The notes: generated by a model not told the origin, from the sequence alone. Shown: positions 22,291 through 35,907, counted from the stretch's first letter. The stretch: 64,000 bases of DNA from Russula earlei (GCA_025769875.1 JAGFNK010000041.1:124001-188000); one strand, 5' to 3'. Numbers and translations are program-made.

Positions 22291-25200
22291 CTACGATAGA
22301 TGGAAACTCCCGACCCCTTCCTTCATTGCCACTTGCAACTTCTCCAGCATCACCGCCTTCGAGCTGTACTCGGGCAGCTTCAGGTAGTTGACGCATGTCA
22401 TCACGCTTGGCAGGTAGTCATCCGCCTTGAGCGGTGCCTCGTGCGGTTTGCGCACCACCGTCAACGGCGGGTTAAGTCCACGGAAGCCTGTAAGGACACG
22501 CCGGCATGAACATGAAACGAACACCACGAAAAGTAGCAAAGCGAGGGTCTGACCTCCTATGGGGAGTTTCGGGCTTCCCGTGAGGAATTGAAGATAGTGC
22601 CTACGCGTTGGTGCGTCAAATTCGGACATAATTTCGATCAAGTTCCGTATTGTCCGGCTCTCGACGTTGAATCCGTGGTCTGCTTTGATTGCCTCATTCA
22701 ATGCTAAACAAGAATTAACAATTGTGCTTCGGGTCCGGTGGCGCACTCACTGTCAGTGGACCAATCTTCCTCAGCGTTACCAAATAGCATGACCAGTTCA
22801 TCAAGAGTGAATGCTTGTAGGTCGCTGATAGGGAACACTTTCGAAAAGCCTTCTCGGAAAGCCTTGGCCTGCAGCCTGGCGCCCTGTCCAAGGATGGCTT
22901 CGATAACTTCTGTTATATATTCCTCAACGTTTTCTGACGTCACCGCAGTATTCCCGCCATTGGGCTAGGGAAAGGCAGTCAGCATTGGTGGCCACATCTT
23001 GGCGGGAAACGACATTACTCTGAGCTCAATGTCATATCCCGGAATCGTAAAATCTAGCGCCAGATCTTCGACATCAACTTTCTCCCTCAGCAGCCTCTGT
23101 AGCTGTCATCCTTGTCAGAAAAAAAGGCCAACCGTTGTAAAGAAAAAAAAGGCCTGCCTTCTCTAAGGGCCTGTTTGACGTTGTTATGGACCTCAGCTTC
23201 TCCAACGATTTCGCCAAATCCTCGTCGACAAGCTTCACACAGTAAATGGCTGAACTATGGATCTAAACAACCACACACCTTTAGGGTGTCAATAGTGAGG
23301 GGGACATCTTCCCCTAGAGCTAGCTTGAGGAACACTTTGTTAAACGACATATCGATGATCCGCGAATCCAACATTGCCTTGGCCACGAACTGGCCGATGA
23401 CACGGATTATATGTGTTCGCTTGGGATCCCCATCATTTGCTATGTCTTCGGCGCTGATGGGCGCTGGGAATAGTCCCCGCGGGTGGAAGACGTAAGGACC
23501 AGGCCGCAACGGATCATCGTCGCGCCAAATCTTTAGATCACGCCTTGCAAACTCTCGTGACACCAATGAATAGAACTCAAGCGTGGGGCCCAAGCCTGTT
23601 CCAACCTCCTCGAAGTACTCCACTTCAAGGATCGAAGATGACGAGCCGTACAGTTCGAACACCTTCATGGCACTCTCGAGAATGTGCTTTCGCGAGATCC
23701 GGACCTTCTGTCGTTGCAGTCGGCCGAGGAAGCCAACGCCATCATCTCGTCGCGAGCTGTCCTGAGAGCGATTTTGTTGGCTCTGCCATTTAAGAATCAG
23801 ACGGGCGTAGCCGAACGAAGTCGACTGTAAAAAGTTATATCTCGTTGCGAATGGGAACAAGAAGGGGAAATGTTGAGGTAGGTCGAGGGCCCAATCAGGG
23901 AGGCACTGGCTATTTCTCTTATGAACTGGGTAGCCATTCAGGTGAAAGGGTTGAACCTTACCTTGCTACGATCATCGGCTCCTCTAACTGTCGCGTCAAC
24001 TTGGCCGACAGTTTGTTGTTTACGAACGCCGATTCGGGTAAGCTGCGATTCGGGTGATGCCGTTCGGCCTCTACGACGTTCAACTTATGTAGGACCCGAA
24101 GCAGGCGTAAAATTTTTGCGTGCGATGCATCTTCCGGAAGAGAAGACAAGGACGGAGTCGGGGAGCGGCTCCGCGTGACCGGCTCCGAGCTCTCACCACT
24201 ACCTTCTGCAGGTCCCGGGACCTTCTTGAACTTGATGGTATACACACCTTGCCATAACAAATGGGGAGGCAGAGCTGAGCCCGAACCTGCCTTTTTCTTG
24301 CGGAGCTCATGCTGGTGGATAGCACCGTAGATCGTGAGATCGAGTGGTAATGGGTGGTCGTCCATGGAGAACTCGAGATGCCAGTCCGTTTGCTTGGCCT
24401 TGAGTGCAGATGCGTACGAACCCTTCCCGGATGACCAGCCTCGAGGTCCTGAGCCCTTCGAGCTACTGGGCGCAGCTGAAGGTGTCCCCACCCTTGTGCC
24501 TTCGGGAGTCTGAGCCTCAACTTTGGAGCCAGCTAGTAAGTTGGCCTCAGTTGGCCATTATAGTGAAAGTATGAGTGTGTACAAACCATCCACAACGGAC
24601 AATGTGACTGTCTTGTCCGCAGACACACTATCGGGCTCTATCTCGTCGTCAAATACCTATCGATTGAGCACCTTAGTTTGAGTTCCAGTTCATGATTTTA
24701 GTTTAGTACGAACCTCAGCTTCCATATCGTCATCTGTGAAATCAGCAGTAAACTCGGCATTGTCGCCGAAGCTATCCTCGCCCATAGCAGAGGTTGGCGG
24801 CTCTGCGCTTGAGCTCAATGCAGCCAGGGATAGATTAGATGGACCACCTTCGTCCACAGGGGGTTCACTGGCGGCTTCGCCGGCAGCAGCAGCATTCTTC
24901 GCGCTCAGCCTCTGGCTACGCCTGCGCTCGACAGTTGTCGAGGGGCCCGCAGATGTGCTTGCTTCCGGTTGCTCTGTTGGCTTGGTAGAAGAAAGTCCTC
25001 CCGACGTGACGCCAGCGAGAGCAGCCAGCATGCCGCTGAGCCTCGATCCGCTAAACATCAGGCCAGAAACACGAGGCCGGAGATAGTCGTGTAGAGCCTG
25101 GAAAGTTGCAATGGCATGGATGGATACGACAATGTTGTTGAAGTTCTTCGGGATGTCAGACCCTTCAGCGGCAACTAAGCGTAATCGCAGTTGCCGAGCT

Positions 25201-28200
25201 AGGAGCGATGGGGAACTGCTTCGTTTCGAATCTATGAAAGTGCTCAGGAAGGAACGGCCTTCTGTAAATGAAGGGGGCCTACCATCCATTCCTTGAGTTA
25301 CGGTGACGACGTCGAATGCCTCCATCCGCGTCAAGCTCTCTTGTAGCTTTTTTACAAATATAGCGAAAGGAGTTTGTGAACCAGGAAGCGTCTTCGACTT
25401 GCGAGCAGTGAAAGAATCGAGCAGCAGCTCCTGCCGCCGAACAATGGAAACTAACGACCAATTAAAGAGACATCCAGAAACGAGACTTAAACTTCACATA
25501 CAGTTCCGTGTCTTGTCGGTGGAAAATTGCAGCAACCCATCAATAACACCGCTTTGCAGAAGTTCAAAGCTCGAAACCGAAGTATGTGCCGAGGTGAACA
25601 GCGTCGCAAGTTCTTTCAACGCATTGCCCACTTCCTTCTCGCTAGCAGATGGATTGGAAATACGCTCGACCAGTCGTCGGAGTGTCGCAAATACATTGTC
25701 CGCATCCGCACTCTCCTTTCCAGTGAGGAATCGGAAGCGAATGACACGCCCTCGCAGTGTCACTGCGTCCTCGGGTTCAAGCGAAAGTGATGACAGCTTC
25801 TTGAAACCTGGAATCCCAGCAGCAAGGGCAGGGGAGACCGAAATGGGAGGTGGCGGGAGGTCTGGCGCTGACGAAGCATCGGATAAATCCTTGTCCTTCT
25901 CCTTGTCGCCGTTACCGCCCTTCCTCTTCGACGATATCAGCGGGCGATCGGCAAGAAGTTCGACTTCATGGAATACACCCTCTCTCCGGAAGGCTGGTCG
26001 GTATTCTTCTGGGACTTTGGAGAGGAGAAGTTCTACAAGTTGTAAAGCCCCAATAACGAGGGTCGGGTGGTCCTTCGATGACAAGATAGACGACGCAAAG
26101 CTCGCGATAGGTACAGACTATGAAAGATGCACTTGATTAATCCAGGCGTTGAGAAACATACGGTTTCCCCACTCACTGTTAGAACTCGCTTTATTCCATC
26201 AGCATCCAAATAGCTGATTGCCTTGAGGAGACCCGTTAGCGTCTTGATTCTCACGGTAGTGATGACGCTCGCGGCATATACGTCCACCAAGATGGGCACA
26301 ATGAGTCGCATGAATCTGCCAACGACTTCGGGCTTTCCGCGTAACATCTCGGTCCGGTCAGGAGGAGACTCCCTGATCGTGGTGGGTAGTTCGTCGGCCT
26401 CATGCGGGCTATCGACCGGTGTTGGCGTCGCAGTCCCTGATGCGGGAGCAGGGGTTGCCGTTGTAGAAGATGATGGGGTGGAACCACCAACAAGCGCATA
26501 AAATTGCGTTTGTTGAGCATGGCGTGCGGCCGCCCGGTCAGATTTTGCCTTGGCCTTCATCATCCTTCCAAGAGACTTCTCAGTATATACTTTGTGATCA
26601 TATACGCCATCTCAAACACGATGTAAGCAAATGTGAGTTGGGAAACTGTGGTCCGGCATACCTTTCGGTAGGGGCGGGAGGAGCTCGGCAATAAGACTTA
26701 GTGCCTCTTCAACCTGATCCTTTGGCCGATGGGCGAGATTCTGCATTACGGTCATGTCGGCAAGTCCCCCACCAAGGCCTTGGCCACTTGGAGAGTTACC
26801 CTGTTCGTCACTTTCAGACCGGGACGATGGGAGTACACCGGTCAAGATCTGATATAGTGTGTCAACGATGCCCGCCTCCAACAGCACAATTGTGATGTTT
26901 GGGCTTGCACGCGCAGACGTAGCCAGAGCGCGCAGTAATTGTGTGAATGTGTTGGCCGCGATTAATGGAGAGCCGCCAGCAGGCAGTAGAAGCAGGTTGA
27001 CAGCGGCGATGAGCTCAGCGTCGACGAGGATCTCCAGATTCTCTGGTGACGAACGATAATAAGAATCGATGACGCGGATAACGCAGAGGCATGCAAACTC
27101 GACGAGGCGTTGATCTGAGTAGCCAAGGCAATTGCGGATGATGGGCCACACGCCGCGAATCATCTGGAAGTGTTCTGGCGGCACATTACGGCAGCAGTTC
27201 GACGCCGCCTGCAAAGCGGTCCGCTGTACAGCGATCGAAAAAAAGTCGAGGTAATTGAGTAGCGCAGCGAGGCCATTCTCACGGATGATAGAGCTTGGGA
27301 ATTCCTCAGAGATCTTTTCGAGAGTCTACAAAAGTGAGGGGTGAGAAACGAACATGATTGAGTGGTGAAAGGGACGTACACTCAACGTCTGCTCTGCCAG
27401 ATCGATGTAAGAGATCTCGATAAGCTTGCTACAGAGGACAGGGATGGCCCCGTGGTATACCACAGTGTGGGCGACACCAGGAAGAGCTTCCATGAGATTA
27501 GCCAAGCAGCGCGCGGCAAGAACTTGAGCCTCTAAATTCTCATCGCCATGATACTGACCACCCCCGCTCAAAGCAAGCACGGCAGCAAGCTGGGCATCCT
27601 CGTCGTGTTCGTGGCTATCATCGTCGTCATCGCCGTCATCATCATCAGCCGCATTTCCGGTGCCGCCAAGAATCTTTACGAGCTCGCGTACAAACGCGTC
27701 AACCTGGAAGGAGCCAGCGAGCGTGTCCTCTGTGCTGATACTCAGCAACTCGCTGAGTTCTTGGAGTGTCACGACACGCGTAGTGGGGTCTGCGCTCGTC
27801 TTGATGTTATTGAGAATCGTCTTGAGGCGCGAGCTGAGCCCCGACATGTAAGAGCCCAGCTGCCGGTAGTCTGCAAATATGGCCATCGCCGCGCTCTCGT
27901 CGAGTCCTGCGAAGCCGCGGGGTAGACCTCCGATACCATTGGCCAGGCCACCAACGTCTTCTTCGCCTGCACCATCACCGGGCGACCTTCCGCCAGCATC
28001 CTCATTCCCATCTTCATCCTCACCAGCATCACGATCGTCGTGCGCAAGGTCAATCTGATCGTCACGATCGGAGCCCTCGTGTTTATATTCAACGTCCATC
28101 ATTTCAACGTCTTCGTCTTCGATACGCGAAGGGCCAGGAGCGGCCACAGCCTTGCTCTTCGCAGCAGCAGCAGCAGCAGCAGCAGCTTTTCCTTTAATGG

Positions 28201-28904
28201 TGGTACTTTGTCTGTGAAATTGGTAAACAAGAGGTGGATTACAATGAAGAGCGCCAGATTTAAAAATTTACCTCAGTTTTTTCGGCATCTTGGATACTGA
28301 AGGTTGGGTGATGTCTGAACGGGAACGAAGCGCGTAAGCGGATATGGCTGAACGGGGACGTTTAGAGGGCCCCGGAACGGCACTGGTAGTAAGCTCTTCG
28401 GGGAGGGTTTCTGGGGCAGCACGTTTCTTGCCCTTAATGTCGCGGGTGGGTTCGTTTATTGTAAGAGCGGAAGGAGTGATGGGGCAAGTCGTACGACGAC
28501 CTCTGTGTAGGGGATGATTGTCAGAGGATAGAGCGTAATTGGACACGATTAGTGCTACGTACTTCTTGTTGGAACGAGAGGCGGGCTGTTCTTCGACTAC
28601 CTCGTGCGACTTACCCTTGCCTTTGGTGTCACGAGTGCGTTTGGAAGGGTAGGGATGGTAGGTGGAGCGAATTTGAGGGGAGGAGGACTCTGCGGGGGCT
28701 GACGTTGTCTGATCTGGAATGTCGTTGTCCTTGGCCACCTTGAGCTTAGCTGCCCAAGCGCGTGTAGCTGATCGAAGGGTACGGGAAGAGTCCGAAGGGA
28801 TTATATGTGTCTGGAGGGAAGGCTGGGTGGTAGAGGAGTGTTCAGTGGGTTGGGGAAGGCTGGCAGAGATGGCTTGTTGGGAATGAGGATGTGGTATGTC
28901 CATT
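22291..28904 (-). CDS. UFD4: HECT E3 ubiquitin ligase of the Ufd4/TRIP12 family
   Basis: Ufd4/TRIP12 ligases ubiquitinate N-degron and ubiquitin-fusion substrates. The start ATG at 28902-28904 opens a basic Ser/Pro-rich N-terminus; splicing KKLR to QSTTIKGK leads to a nine-alanine run, then a very acidic segment and the conserved armadillo-like region: LKTILNNIKTSADPTTRVVTLQELSELLS, VQVLAARCLANLMEALPG, VVYHGAIPVLCSKL. Further armadillo-like exons run through 26.0-27.3 kb. The HECT domain starts near VFELYGSSSSILEVEYFEEVG, with TLEFYSLVSREFARRDL and FVAKAMLDSRIIDMSFNKVF. The catalytic cysteine is in VMTCVNYLKLPEYSS (TGC at 22393-22395, complement). The stop is at 22291-22293. About 15 short introns; I did not fix every edge. 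It is the largest gene in the window. Confidence 0.93.
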
Positions 28905-29061
28905 TAGAGCTGGGTGCCAGCCATTGGGTTGGACTATTGCTTTGGATTGGAGAAGAAATAGGGTAGAGTACAAGTTGAGGTCGAAGGAGAAGAGAAGGGC
29001 TGAGGGGTGGCTCGCCTTGTTGCCAATCTCCGCTCGTGGCGCGGCTGCGAGTGATATTATT

Positions 29062-30976
29062 TCAGTACTCAAACTCGCTCAACACCTCCTCCACACTCTC
29101 CACGAATATCTCAACAACCCTTTCCACCTCCTTTCTCGTGATGTTATACGCAGGAGAAAATATTATGTGATCCCCCTCCGTCCCTTGGATATTCGCACCC
29201 CCTGTCATCCCCATCACGATCAGTCCTTTCTCCATGCAACGTGCCTGTACAACCATCGCAAATGGCTGTCCCTTCCTTCTGCCCGACCGTCCGTTCAACT
29301 CGAACTCGACAGCCAAAAACGATCCCCCGCCCCGCACGTCAAACGCATAGGGCTGTGCAGGTGCTCCAGCAGACTGTAGGCGCTCCCGGAGAAGACGCGC
29401 CAGGTATTCCCCACTTTGGCGCCCATTTTCGAGAAGCTTCTCTCTTTCAATCACTTTCTGCACAGCTATGGCTGCTGCACAGGACAACGGATGCGCCTGG
29501 CCTCTGGACGTCAGAAACAAAAGGGAAAAGTTGCGAATAGGACAAACCATGTATGTATGGCCATGTTTCCAGAATCCATTCTTGTCCCGAATCCCCTCGG
29601 CAACCTGCTTCGACATAAGTACGGCGCCAATGGAGGCGTACCTGCAGCCAAACTCAGAAAACGAACAACCACTCGGCGCAGTCAAGAAGCAACGTACCCC
29701 CCACCGAGTCCCTTGGCGACAGCCTGGATGTCCGGTGGCTCATTGTCGCCGAAGCTCTCCCAGGCGTGTGTCGTCCCCATCCCTACATCACCCGTCAACC
29801 CGTCAATAATAAGTGTGCCTCGAGGAAAACCAGCTGACTCACGGCCCATTCCGCACATGACTTCATCCAGAATAAACAGAGCGCCATACTTTCTACAAAC
29901 GGATTTCATAGCCTTGAAATAGCCCTTCGGTGCGGCGAGCGCGCCAGTTGTCGCCCCGACTACCGTTTCGGCCACAACTTGTTGCAGGAGGCAATGGCAT
30001 TCAACGATGTTGATCAAAGTATGAAAGGAGCTTAACATACAGCCTATGACGGAATCTGGTCCCAATTCAAGAAACTTTACCTCCAGCTCCTGCCGGAGCC
30101 TTTCGACATACTGTTCTTCGGATTCGCCCGGGTGCTGGAAACGCTTTGCGTAGGCGGGCGACACCTTGTGAAAGTTTTCATGTTGGAGGATTTCGTCATA
30201 TGGTGTGCGACGTGCGGGGTGTCCAGACAAGGAAAGGGTAGTAACCGTGTTGCCATGATAGGACAGGTGTCTAGAAATGAAATTTTTGCGTTGGGGCTGT
30301 TTCTGTTCATACCAATACTGCAGCGGACGGTCAATCACCAAATGTCACAGGTGACGCTGACCGACCTGACGAGCAAGCTTGACAACACCCTCCATTGCCT
30401 CGGAGCCTGTGAAAATACAGGTTTCAAATGCGTGCCTCACCAACCGCCTATGGGGTGAACATGCGCACCCCCAGCGAACAAGCCACAAAGCTCAAAAGCC
30501 CCTCTGCCCGAGTCAATCAGGATCCTAGCCAGCTCTTCGGCTGGCTCGTTCGACAACTGCATGTTGTAAACGTCTGGCGACGCCGCGCTCTTTTGTGAAC
30601 CCGCATTCGCGCTCCCGACTAGCGACGGTCACTCACAAGCGAGTTTATCGACCTGCTCCTTTATCGCCTCCAGCACGACCGGGTGACCATTCCCGATGCA
30701 CGCGACGGCCGCGCCACCGACGGCATCTATCAGTTTTCTTCCATCGTCGAGCGTGACGTAGATCCCTTGCCCGCTGACCGCCACGGGGAGTTTCCACGGC
30801 GTGCGGTGTAAAATTGCGGTGGGTCGAGGAGGTGGCGCCCGTTTCTCGGATGAAGCGGCGGACCCGTTGGAGCAGAGCGTCGACGTCGACATGGTGCGAT
30901 GCAGAGGACGAAAACGAAAAGATCCGCGCAAGTTGCACCCGATCAGACGCGACAGCGCGATTGGAGTCAGCATCAT
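29062..30976 (-). CDS. Class III PLP-dependent aminotransferase, copy A (probable mitochondrial form)
   Basis: Class III aminotransferases move amino groups between omega-amino compounds and oxo acids using pyridoxal phosphate. The exons line up with copy B at 43741-45566. Landmarks: GIYVTLDDGRKLIDAVGGAAVACIGNGHP, VYNMQLSNEPAEELAR, SYHGNTVTTLSLSGHPARR, the PLP-binding ILDEVMCGMGR, and AVAKGLGGGYASIGAVL, whose lysine is the likely Schiff-base residue. Then AHPLSCAAAIAVQKV and the end VEEVLSEFEY. The frame opens with MMLTPIALSRLIGCNLRG, which has several arginines and no acidic residues before MSTSTLC. This fits a mitochondrial presequence; a second in-frame ATG would give a cytosolic form. Substrate cannot be told from sequence. 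Its start faces PSO2 across about 260 bp. Confidence 0.9.
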
Positions 30977-31235
30977 GCCCGCACGGCTGGTCGGTGTGCC
31001 CGTCTCTGCGAGTCAAATCCGTATCTCTTTAAATGGTTTGGTGCTGATAACATCCGGGGTTTAAATTGGTTGTTGATGGTCCGCATTGATGTAGAGAATG
31101 CCCGCGGACATGAGGGAGGCGGGAGGTGCTGTAAAAGTCCTCGTGCAATCCACGGTCCGAGTCTGCCGATTACGCTCATCCGCGCGACTGACAAACGATG
31201 ATGTAAATACAAGGCGTTTCCCCCTGAAGGCATGT
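30977..31235. promoter_or_regulatory. Bidirectional upstream region of aminotransferase A and PSO2
   Basis: The two genes diverge from this 259-bp gap, so both core promoters must be here. No TATA-like box was assigned. An open frame upstream of and in phase with the PSO2 ATG exists but lies within this gap and is poorly conserved-looking. Confidence 0.45.
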
Positions 31236-34012
31236 ATGGCCCCCTCGAAAAGGCCATTGTTTGACCCACCCCCTCCTGCAACATTGGATGATTTCTTCGC
31301 AAAACCAGAAACGAGTCTAAACAGCCGGAGCGCGTCATTTCGAGTCCCAAAGCGCGTCAAAGCGAGTCGTTTGAGTTCTCGAACAACAAAATGCGTGCAG
31401 CTCCCCCGAGCCGAGATCATCGTTATAGACTCTGACGACGACGTACCCGTACCTAGTTCCAAGCGGAGGGCCCAGGTCCATTCTGGGAGTAGTTCAGATG
31501 TCCAAGTCGTCCACTCGCAGGCCATCACCCAACGAAAGCCCGAAGCTCCAAGCTCAGCCAAATCTCAACATGATTCCATCACTGAGTTTGGCGTTATGGA
31601 AGACATTCCGCCAACTTTCTCCGGAGGTCTCACGCAGAACTTCCAGACTGCTAGCTCTTCCTCCTCAGCAGATCGACGTTATGTGGCTGTACCTGTGTCA
31701 ATCTCTGCAGAGACGGACGACCTTCATCCTTTGCAAGATATCCAGGACTGCTCTGGCTTCCCTTCGACCACCTCAGCTAGCGCACGCGAGGTCGAAAAGA
31801 CGCCCATTCCAGCCCAAGCTGGCCTGGATGACGTCCTCGAGATTGATGACGAGTGGGGCACCGGAGACGATGAATTTGTCCGTACGAATGAGGCTGACGA
31901 CGATGGCATTCTTGTACTCACCGATGACGATGGGACTGAAAAGGATCTAAATCCCGTGGACCAAGTCGCTGCATCTGGACCAATCTTTGATCAATGTCCA
32001 TTTTGCGGATCAACCCTGACAAACTTTTCCTCGCTCGTTAGTTCTCTCAGCATTCATCCACCGCGTTGCCTGATAGGCTTTGTGACAGGACGAGCTATCA
32101 CACATTACTACCTGCTCCGACTCATCAAAAAATAGGGCTCCTTCTCCCACCCGTCCTCTCTCACCTCACAACTCGTCTATAGCTACTGCTACTACTCCAG
32201 TGCCATCCGGGAGCAAAGATTGCAACGCGTTCTCGATACTCATGTCCTCGCACAAGGAGAATAATGTGTGGAAGGAATCTGACGCTGCAGAAGCTCGTAC
32301 CATCGGAGCAACGAAAGCAAATGGAGGGCGCAGAAAGGCTCCCTTTTTCAAGGTCCTACAAGGCATGCCCATCGCTGTAGACGCCTTCTGCTACGGCGAA
32401 ATTCCCGGCGTGAGCTCATACTTCCTGACGTATGCTTCCATCCCATTTGCCTCTATCTTGAACTGTCCTAAGCACGGGGGTCCAGGCACGCACATTCCGA
32501 TCACTACACTAACCTATCGTCAAAGTGGAAGGCTGGTCCTATTTACTGCTCAGGTAAGCGTCTGTTACCGTCTAGCCAGCCTTCAACCTAAAAGCTCTGC
32601 GAAGAGGGTACTGCTAATCTAGTTATACACATGCTATCGGTCGACCCGAAATGGGTTCACCCTCTCCCCATGGACGTGCCCACTTTGATTCCAGGATCAG
32701 GTGGCATAACAGTAACTCTTATCGAGGCGAATCACTGTAAGATATTGGTTCATCTCCGTCCGTCAATCTAACGAATACACATTCCTATTTCTGACAAGGT
32801 CCTGGCTCATCTCTGTTCCTTTTCGAGGGACGACAGACAATCAATGCTGGTGACTGCACATATGAGTCCCGTTTCGTGGGCTCGGACCGAGTTTTTCGGT
32901 ATCTTCACTGTGGCGACTTTAGAGCGTCCCCTCAACACTTGCTGCACGCGGCCGTCAAAGAAAAACGAATCGATATCGTATATTTGGATACCACCTATCT
33001 CAATCCTAGAGTGAGTTGATTCGTCAGTATATGAGACCTTTTTTTCTTATACATAATGCGGACAGTACCTATTCCCTGCCCAGGCCCAGGTAATCTCAGC
33101 TTGCGCAGAGCTCGCCAAACGTCTATCCTCTGGTCAAGGTTTGGCTCCTGATGATGACAAAAGCTCTGTGAGTACATGGGTGACTTTTGCTCCAAAACCG
33201 GGAGCAAAGAGTGAATCCAAACTCCCCAACACACTCGTCATTGTCGGGTGCGTTATTTTCGCATATGGCTCCAGAAAGAGAGGCCTGAAATCAATACAGT
33301 ACATACTCCATCGGTAAGGAGCGAATTGTGAAAGGTTTGTTCCGCGTGTTCCCACAGGTGCATCTATGCTGACACTTTTCAGCCATTGCGAAGGCACTGC
33401 ATACGCAAATCTACTGTGATTCGCGGAAAGCCGCGATTCTTCGTTGTCAACTGGACCCAGACCTCCATGGAATGCTGACCGCAGATCCGTTCTCCGCTGG
33501 TGTTCACCTCGTACCTTTGGGTGTCGTCACGTCCGACAGATTGAAGGAATATATCGGCCGTTGGAAGGGTCGTTGGACCAAGGTGGTCGCCTTCCGCCCT
33601 ACAGGGTGGACGTAAGTCTTATACATCCTCCCTTATGGCTCCTCCCGTTGCGCTAATATGCATGTCGTTTCACAGCTACTCGCCACCCGCCGGCACAAGT
33701 ACGACACCGTCCATCGCCTCCATCCTCGCACGTCCACCCCACCGCGAGTTCACATACGCGCATCTGCGTCCTGCGCGCGGCTCAACGCCGACCACGCAAC
33801 TCTTCGGCGTGCCGTACTCGGAGCACAGCTCGTTCTTCGAGCTCACGTGCTTCGCGCTTTCGCTCGACTGGGCCCGCATCATCGCGACGGTGAACGTCCA
33901 CAGCGCGGCGAGCCGCGCCAAGATTTCCGCGTGGATCGCGCGCTGGGAGGCGGAGCGCCGGAAACGCCCACCTGGGGAGGTCGTTCCCTATCGCACGCTC
34001 GAGTATTGGTAA
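31236..34012 (+). CDS. PSO2: DNA interstrand cross-link repair nuclease Pso2/Snm1
   Basis: Pso2/Snm1 is a 5' exonuclease of the metallo-beta-lactamase/beta-CASP class that processes interstrand cross-links. The start gives MAPSKRPLFDPPPPATLDDF. A UBZ-type zinc finger CPFCGSTLTNFSSL continues across an intron into DELSHITTCSD, keeping the C-C-H-C pattern. The nuclease core begins PFFKVLQGMPIAVDAFCYGEIPG; removing intron 32430-32485 gives FLTHAHSDHYTNLS, with the metal motif HAHSDH at 32487-32504. Then VTLIEANHCPGS, the HCGDFRASP motif, VYLDTTYLNP, TYSIGKERIVKAIAKAL, VAFRPTGWTYSPP and the beta-CASP end FGVPYSEHSSFFELT plus TVNVHS. Stop TAA at 34010-34012. All metal-binding residues expected for the family seem present. 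Roughly eight short introns. Confidence 0.95.
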
Positions 34013-34821
34013 TAAAATACCGACGATCTATCCGAAAACTGATAACTGAGACGCGCTGCCCGCGCCGGTGCCCGAGCCATTTGGACGGAATGGGCGGGAC
34101 AAACCGACAGGTGGCGCGGCGCAGCCATCGGACGCCTGCTGTACGGATCCGTCATGTGTATTCGAGTGCATCTACTACCACGATAGTCGCTATTTTCCTC
34201 CGATGAGGAGGGGGTGTGTTCGGAGAGATGGAGTCGCCGGGCGCTGATCGAGATGGGCACCCTCTGGGGGCCTTCCGGAGGCTGATCGATGATCTTGTGA
34301 TGCGTGTGGCGGGCGCAAGGGAGGTAAAAGGAGCACGCGGTGCACGATGCTCTCGGTCTCGCCGGCGTACGAGTATTATGAAGACTTGGTACCTCTGGAG
34401 ATAACATTCGATCACTTGGGACGTCTCGAGTGCGGCGTCTATGGTCAACGTCGACGATTCAATATCACGGCGCTTAAAGTCCATTCTTCGACAACAAGGC
34501 TAGTCAACTAGTCGACCTCGACCGCCACCGCCACTGTCGCCACCATTCCATATGAGACCAGACGTGTACCATAACGTGATTCCTTGGCACTGGTAGAGTA
34601 ACCGAACCCCACAAGCCGCCAAAATGAGTAGATCGGGCGCGAGAAACCATCCACGCTGACTACCAGGGTACGAGTTGGTCCGCGAAGTACAGAGCGGTCC
34701 GAAGGACATCCAAATCCATATCCCTCGCGTGCCACCACGCTTTGTGTTATCGTATGGGGCTCGCATATAAACTATATCACATAAACCTCATAAATACCCA
34801 AAGCAAGCTATGAATGGGTCG
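34013..34821. other. Intergenic stretch between PSO2 and the F-box gene
   Basis: These two genes converge, so the 0.8 kb holds two 3' ends. Short frames on both strands are not supported by any domain or codon signal. I see no repeat or RNA gene. Confidence 0.5.
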
Positions 34822-35907
34822 TCAATGGACACCGTGGGCATGCTCCGTTGAGGCGCCGAATTTTCCGCGGAGCTTCATCAGCCATCGGGACGGAGATCCG
34901 TACTCGGAACGGGCATTGGGGAGCGTGACGAAGACTTGTACGTTCTCAGAGAGGTTTAGCGATCGCAGGGCAGCCAACACACGCTGTCCGGTGCCGCCGA
35001 GGTGTACTTCTTTGAGCGATGGAAGGTCGAACGAGTGAGGGTCGTCAGATGACAAGTGACCCGGTGGTAGGACGCCATACAACTCGATGACTCGGAGATT
35101 GGGCAGGAGGGCGAGGGTGCAGAGCATGGATCCCAGCGCGGGCCACATTGCTCCTGTGCCAGACAGCCGGAGGTGCGTCAACCCTGGATGGAATAGGAAG
35201 CAGTCTGGGGGCAGGTAGCACTGGTCAAGGCGGAGAACGCGCAGTTCTGCGAGGGCGGACGTCATCGTATCCTTATCGGGTCCTGAATGTACCAGAAGGG
35301 GCGGGTTCGAAGCAAGGTCAAACTCCTCGAGTGCTGGCGCGCCGCGGCACAAGGCGGCGTACACGAGGCCCATGATACGATCGCCATATTTCGTGCCCCA
35401 TGGCGAGTGCATGCGGATCTTGCGTATCCGACTCATATGCGCAAATGCCAGGCACAATGCGTCGACAGACACGTAGCCCCTGTCGAGAGAGAGGTCTCCA
35501 GAGTTGATGCGGAGGACGAGGGGATGTGGATAAGACAGCGCAAGAGCGCGCTCCGCCCAACGCACGCTCACAAGTGGGATGCAGGTCCACAAGGCCTTGC
35601 ACCTTAACGCTATCTCGCGCCAGCGACGACAGACATAACTCACCGCAACCCAATGCGGGGTGCGAATGGGACCATTCCTAGTGAATTGTCTAAAAGGGTC
35701 AAGGTTGCTGTCGAGGGGATGAATAGAGGGAGCGTCGCGGTCATAGAACAATGGCATATAACACATTATTTCGGAAAGGAGTTCGAAAGGAAGGCGTGTG
35801 ACCGGGTGGGAAGCAGTACGTGAAGTGTCGAGAGATGAGAGGTGACCACGTCCACGGGTGACGATAATGGAGCTTTCCGGAGGCGTGGTGAGAGGGGGAA
35901 TCTGCAT
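34822..35907 (-). CDS. F-box protein with leucine-rich C-terminal part
   Basis: F-box proteins link substrates to SCF ubiquitin ligases through Skp1. This is a single-exon frame of 361 residues. The F-box is at about residues 35-110: TRLPFELLSEIMCYMPLF, then a variable loop and WVAVSYVCRRWREIALRCKALWTCI, the typical agaricomycete form. After it come irregular leucine-rich repeats: LEEFDLASNPPLL, LAELRVLRLDQCYLP, LTHLRLSGTG, LPNLRVIELYG and LPSLKEVHLGG. Large, fast-evolving families of this type are usual in Agaricomycetes, and I would not give it a specific substrate. The absence of introns in an otherwise intron-rich region is notable but common for this family. Confidence 0.86.
   Translation of the reverse strand: MQIPPLTTPPESSIIVTRGRGHLSSLDTSRTASHPVTRLPFELLSEIMCYMPLFYDRDAPSIHPLDSNLDPFRQFTRNGPIRTPHWVAVSYVCRRWREIALRCKALWTCIPLVSVRWAERALALSYPHPLVLRINSGDLSLDRGYVSVDALCLAFAHMSRIRKIRMHSPWGTKYGDRIMGLVYAALCRGAPALEEFDLASNPPLLVHSGPDKDTMTSALAELRVLRLDQCYLPPDCFLFHPGLTHLRLSGTGAMWPALGSMLCTLALLPNLRVIELYGVLPPGHLSSDDPHSFDLPSLKEVHLGGTGQRVLAALRSLNLSENVQVFVTLPNARSEYGSPSRWLMKLRGKFGASTEHAHGVH

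Noticed and set aside
25303..26136. 277-codon plus-strand frame
   Set aside because: Antisense of UFD4 exons that fit the armadillo-like region on the minus strand.
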